From positions 1 to 14,994 of the forward strand of contig JAGHSL010000129.1 in the NCBI GenBank assembly GCA_018065885.1: a stretch of DNA of 14,994 nucleotides. Reading direction: 5' to 3'. Position 1 is the first letter of the stretch. Each line of letters opens with the position of its first letter. The translations under genes were made by a program, and so were the position numbers. Shown here one piece after another: positions 14,251 through 14,994 of the stretch. The notes beneath the pieces were generated by a model, which saw only the letters and a list, made by a program, of their open reading frames with translations, did not search any database and had not been told where the DNA came from. The stretch is from Candidatus Limimorpha equi. GTDB taxonomy: Bacteria; Bacteroidota; Bacteroidia; Bacteroidales; F082.

Positions 14251-14994
14251 TTATTTAGGTATTCTGAACATCCTGTTCCAACGGATGCCGCCGTTTTCCT
14301 TGTCTAATGATAACCAGACGAATACTGCCTTTCCAACGATGTGGTTTTCAGGGACAAAGCCCCAATAACGCGAGTCGGCGGAATTGTGGCGGTTGTCGCC
14401 CATCATCCAATAGTAATCCATTTCAAAGGTGTAGGAATCAGCTGGTTGACCATCGATGAAAATCTTGTCGCCTTCAACCTTCAGGTCGTGGAGTTCGTAG
14501 GCGTGGATGACACGCTCGTAGAACGGCAAATTTTCGGTGTTCAAAGCCACGGTGACGCCTTTCTTTGGCAGTACGATTGGGCCGTAATTGTCGACATTCC
14601 AAGGATATAAGTCTGGGCGATGCGGGAACAGTTCGTAGTTGGTGCCCTCTCCCGCAGGCGTGATGATTTCCGTTGCTTCGGTGATGAAAGGCAGCTTGCG
14701 CAGTTCTTCGGCCACTTTTTCGCTGATGTTGAGGACAAATTCGTTGGCTTTGTTTGTGGCGTAGCCTTCGGTGATGTTGTATTTGTCCAGAATCTTCTTG
14801 TTGATGCCGCCGCCTGAAGTGACAACCTTGTAATTATGTTGCATGTTTTCAGGCTGGTAGCTCATTTCGCCATCAATGTAAACGACGCCATCGATGATTT
14901 GCAATGTGTCGCCAGGCATACCGATAAGTCGCTTGATGTAGTTTTCGCGCTTGTCGACGGGATGCGAAATGACCTTGCCGAAATTCTCGTGGTC
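14251..14994 (-). CDS. lepB: Signal peptidase I LepB, 5' end outside window
   Basis: The frame is open from the stop at 14251 to the window edge and gives the last 247 residues. LepB cuts signal peptides from exported proteins at the outer face of the inner membrane. The catalytic lysine is in NYIKRLIGMPGD (visible residue 21, box D). Box E is GDNRHNSADSRYWGFVP (starting near visible residue 199), and KAVFVWLS close to the end is the last conserved strand. About 170 residues separate boxes D and E, against about 120 in E. coli LepB, so an extra region is present. The serine-bearing box B and the N-terminal anchor lie outside the window. The ATG at 14919 is internal (it falls after the catalytic lysine) and cannot be the start. 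It is the first gene of the lepB, ftsK, lolA, pnuC, kinase run. Confidence 0.93.
   Translation of the reverse strand, partial: DHENFGKVISHPVDKRENYIKRLIGMPGDTLQIIDGVVYIDGEMSYQPENMQHNYKVVTSGGGINKKILDKYNITEGYATNKANEFVLNISEKVAEELRKLPFITEATEIITPAGEGTNYELFPHRPDLYPWNVDNYGPIVLPKKGVTVALNTENLPFYERVIHAYELHDLKVEGDKIFIDGQPADSYTFEMDYYWMMGDNRHNSADSRYWGFVPENHIVGKAVFVWLSLDKENGGIRWNRMFRIPK

Noticed and set aside
14251..14919. ATG at 14919 as the start of a 222-residue LepB
   Set aside because: The catalytic lysine box (IKRLIGMPGD) is coded across and before this ATG, so it is an internal methionine.

Overview
The window reads as chromosomal DNA of a Bacteroidota bacterium, most likely of the order Bacteroidales. 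The evidence is a BspA-type leucine-rich-repeat protein ending in a type IX secretion (T9SS) sorting domain, TAnnTTTG promoter boxes typical of this phylum, few Shine-Dalgarno-like sites, a DUF7935-type membrane protein, and an FtsK and a LepB of the Bacteroidota kind. Nothing in it looks like a phage, plasmid, CRISPR array, transposon, tRNA or rRNA.

Layout. Positions 1-2749 (minus strand) hold two tandem surface-protein genes with BspA-like repeats. The downstream one leaves the window at base 1. They share an almost identical 115-base start module, and the complete one carries an internal tandem duplication of about 300 bases. Positions 2865-6407 (plus strand) hold a DUF7935-type membrane protein, then lpxD, lpxC and lpxA, the early acyltransfer and deacetylation steps of lipid A synthesis. 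Here lpxC is a stand-alone gene, not the LpxC-FabZ fusion common in the phylum. It is followed by a strong intrinsic terminator, and lpxC and lpxA each have their own promoter. Positions 6430-9690 (minus strand) hold a three-gene glycan module under one promoter: flippase, SAM-dependent methyltransferase and family 4 glycosyltransferase.

Positions 9737-14994 (minus strand) hold a tightly packed run read in the order lepB (5' end outside the window), ftsK, a LolA-like gene, pnuC and a NadR-type ribosylnicotinamide kinase. From ftsK onward the genes abut or overlap by 8 bases or less, so they are probably co-transcribed. The last two form a transport-and-trap pair for nicotinamide riboside.

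Most of the window is envelope biology: lipid A, surface glycan export, lipoprotein trafficking, protein secretion and surface-exposed repeat proteins, plus chromosome translocation and NAD salvage. I see no convincing new multi-gene system. The points most worth a second look are the unfused lpxC with its terminator/promoter junction, the conserved start cassette and internal duplication of the BspA-like genes, and the unknown DUF7935 protein beside lpxD.
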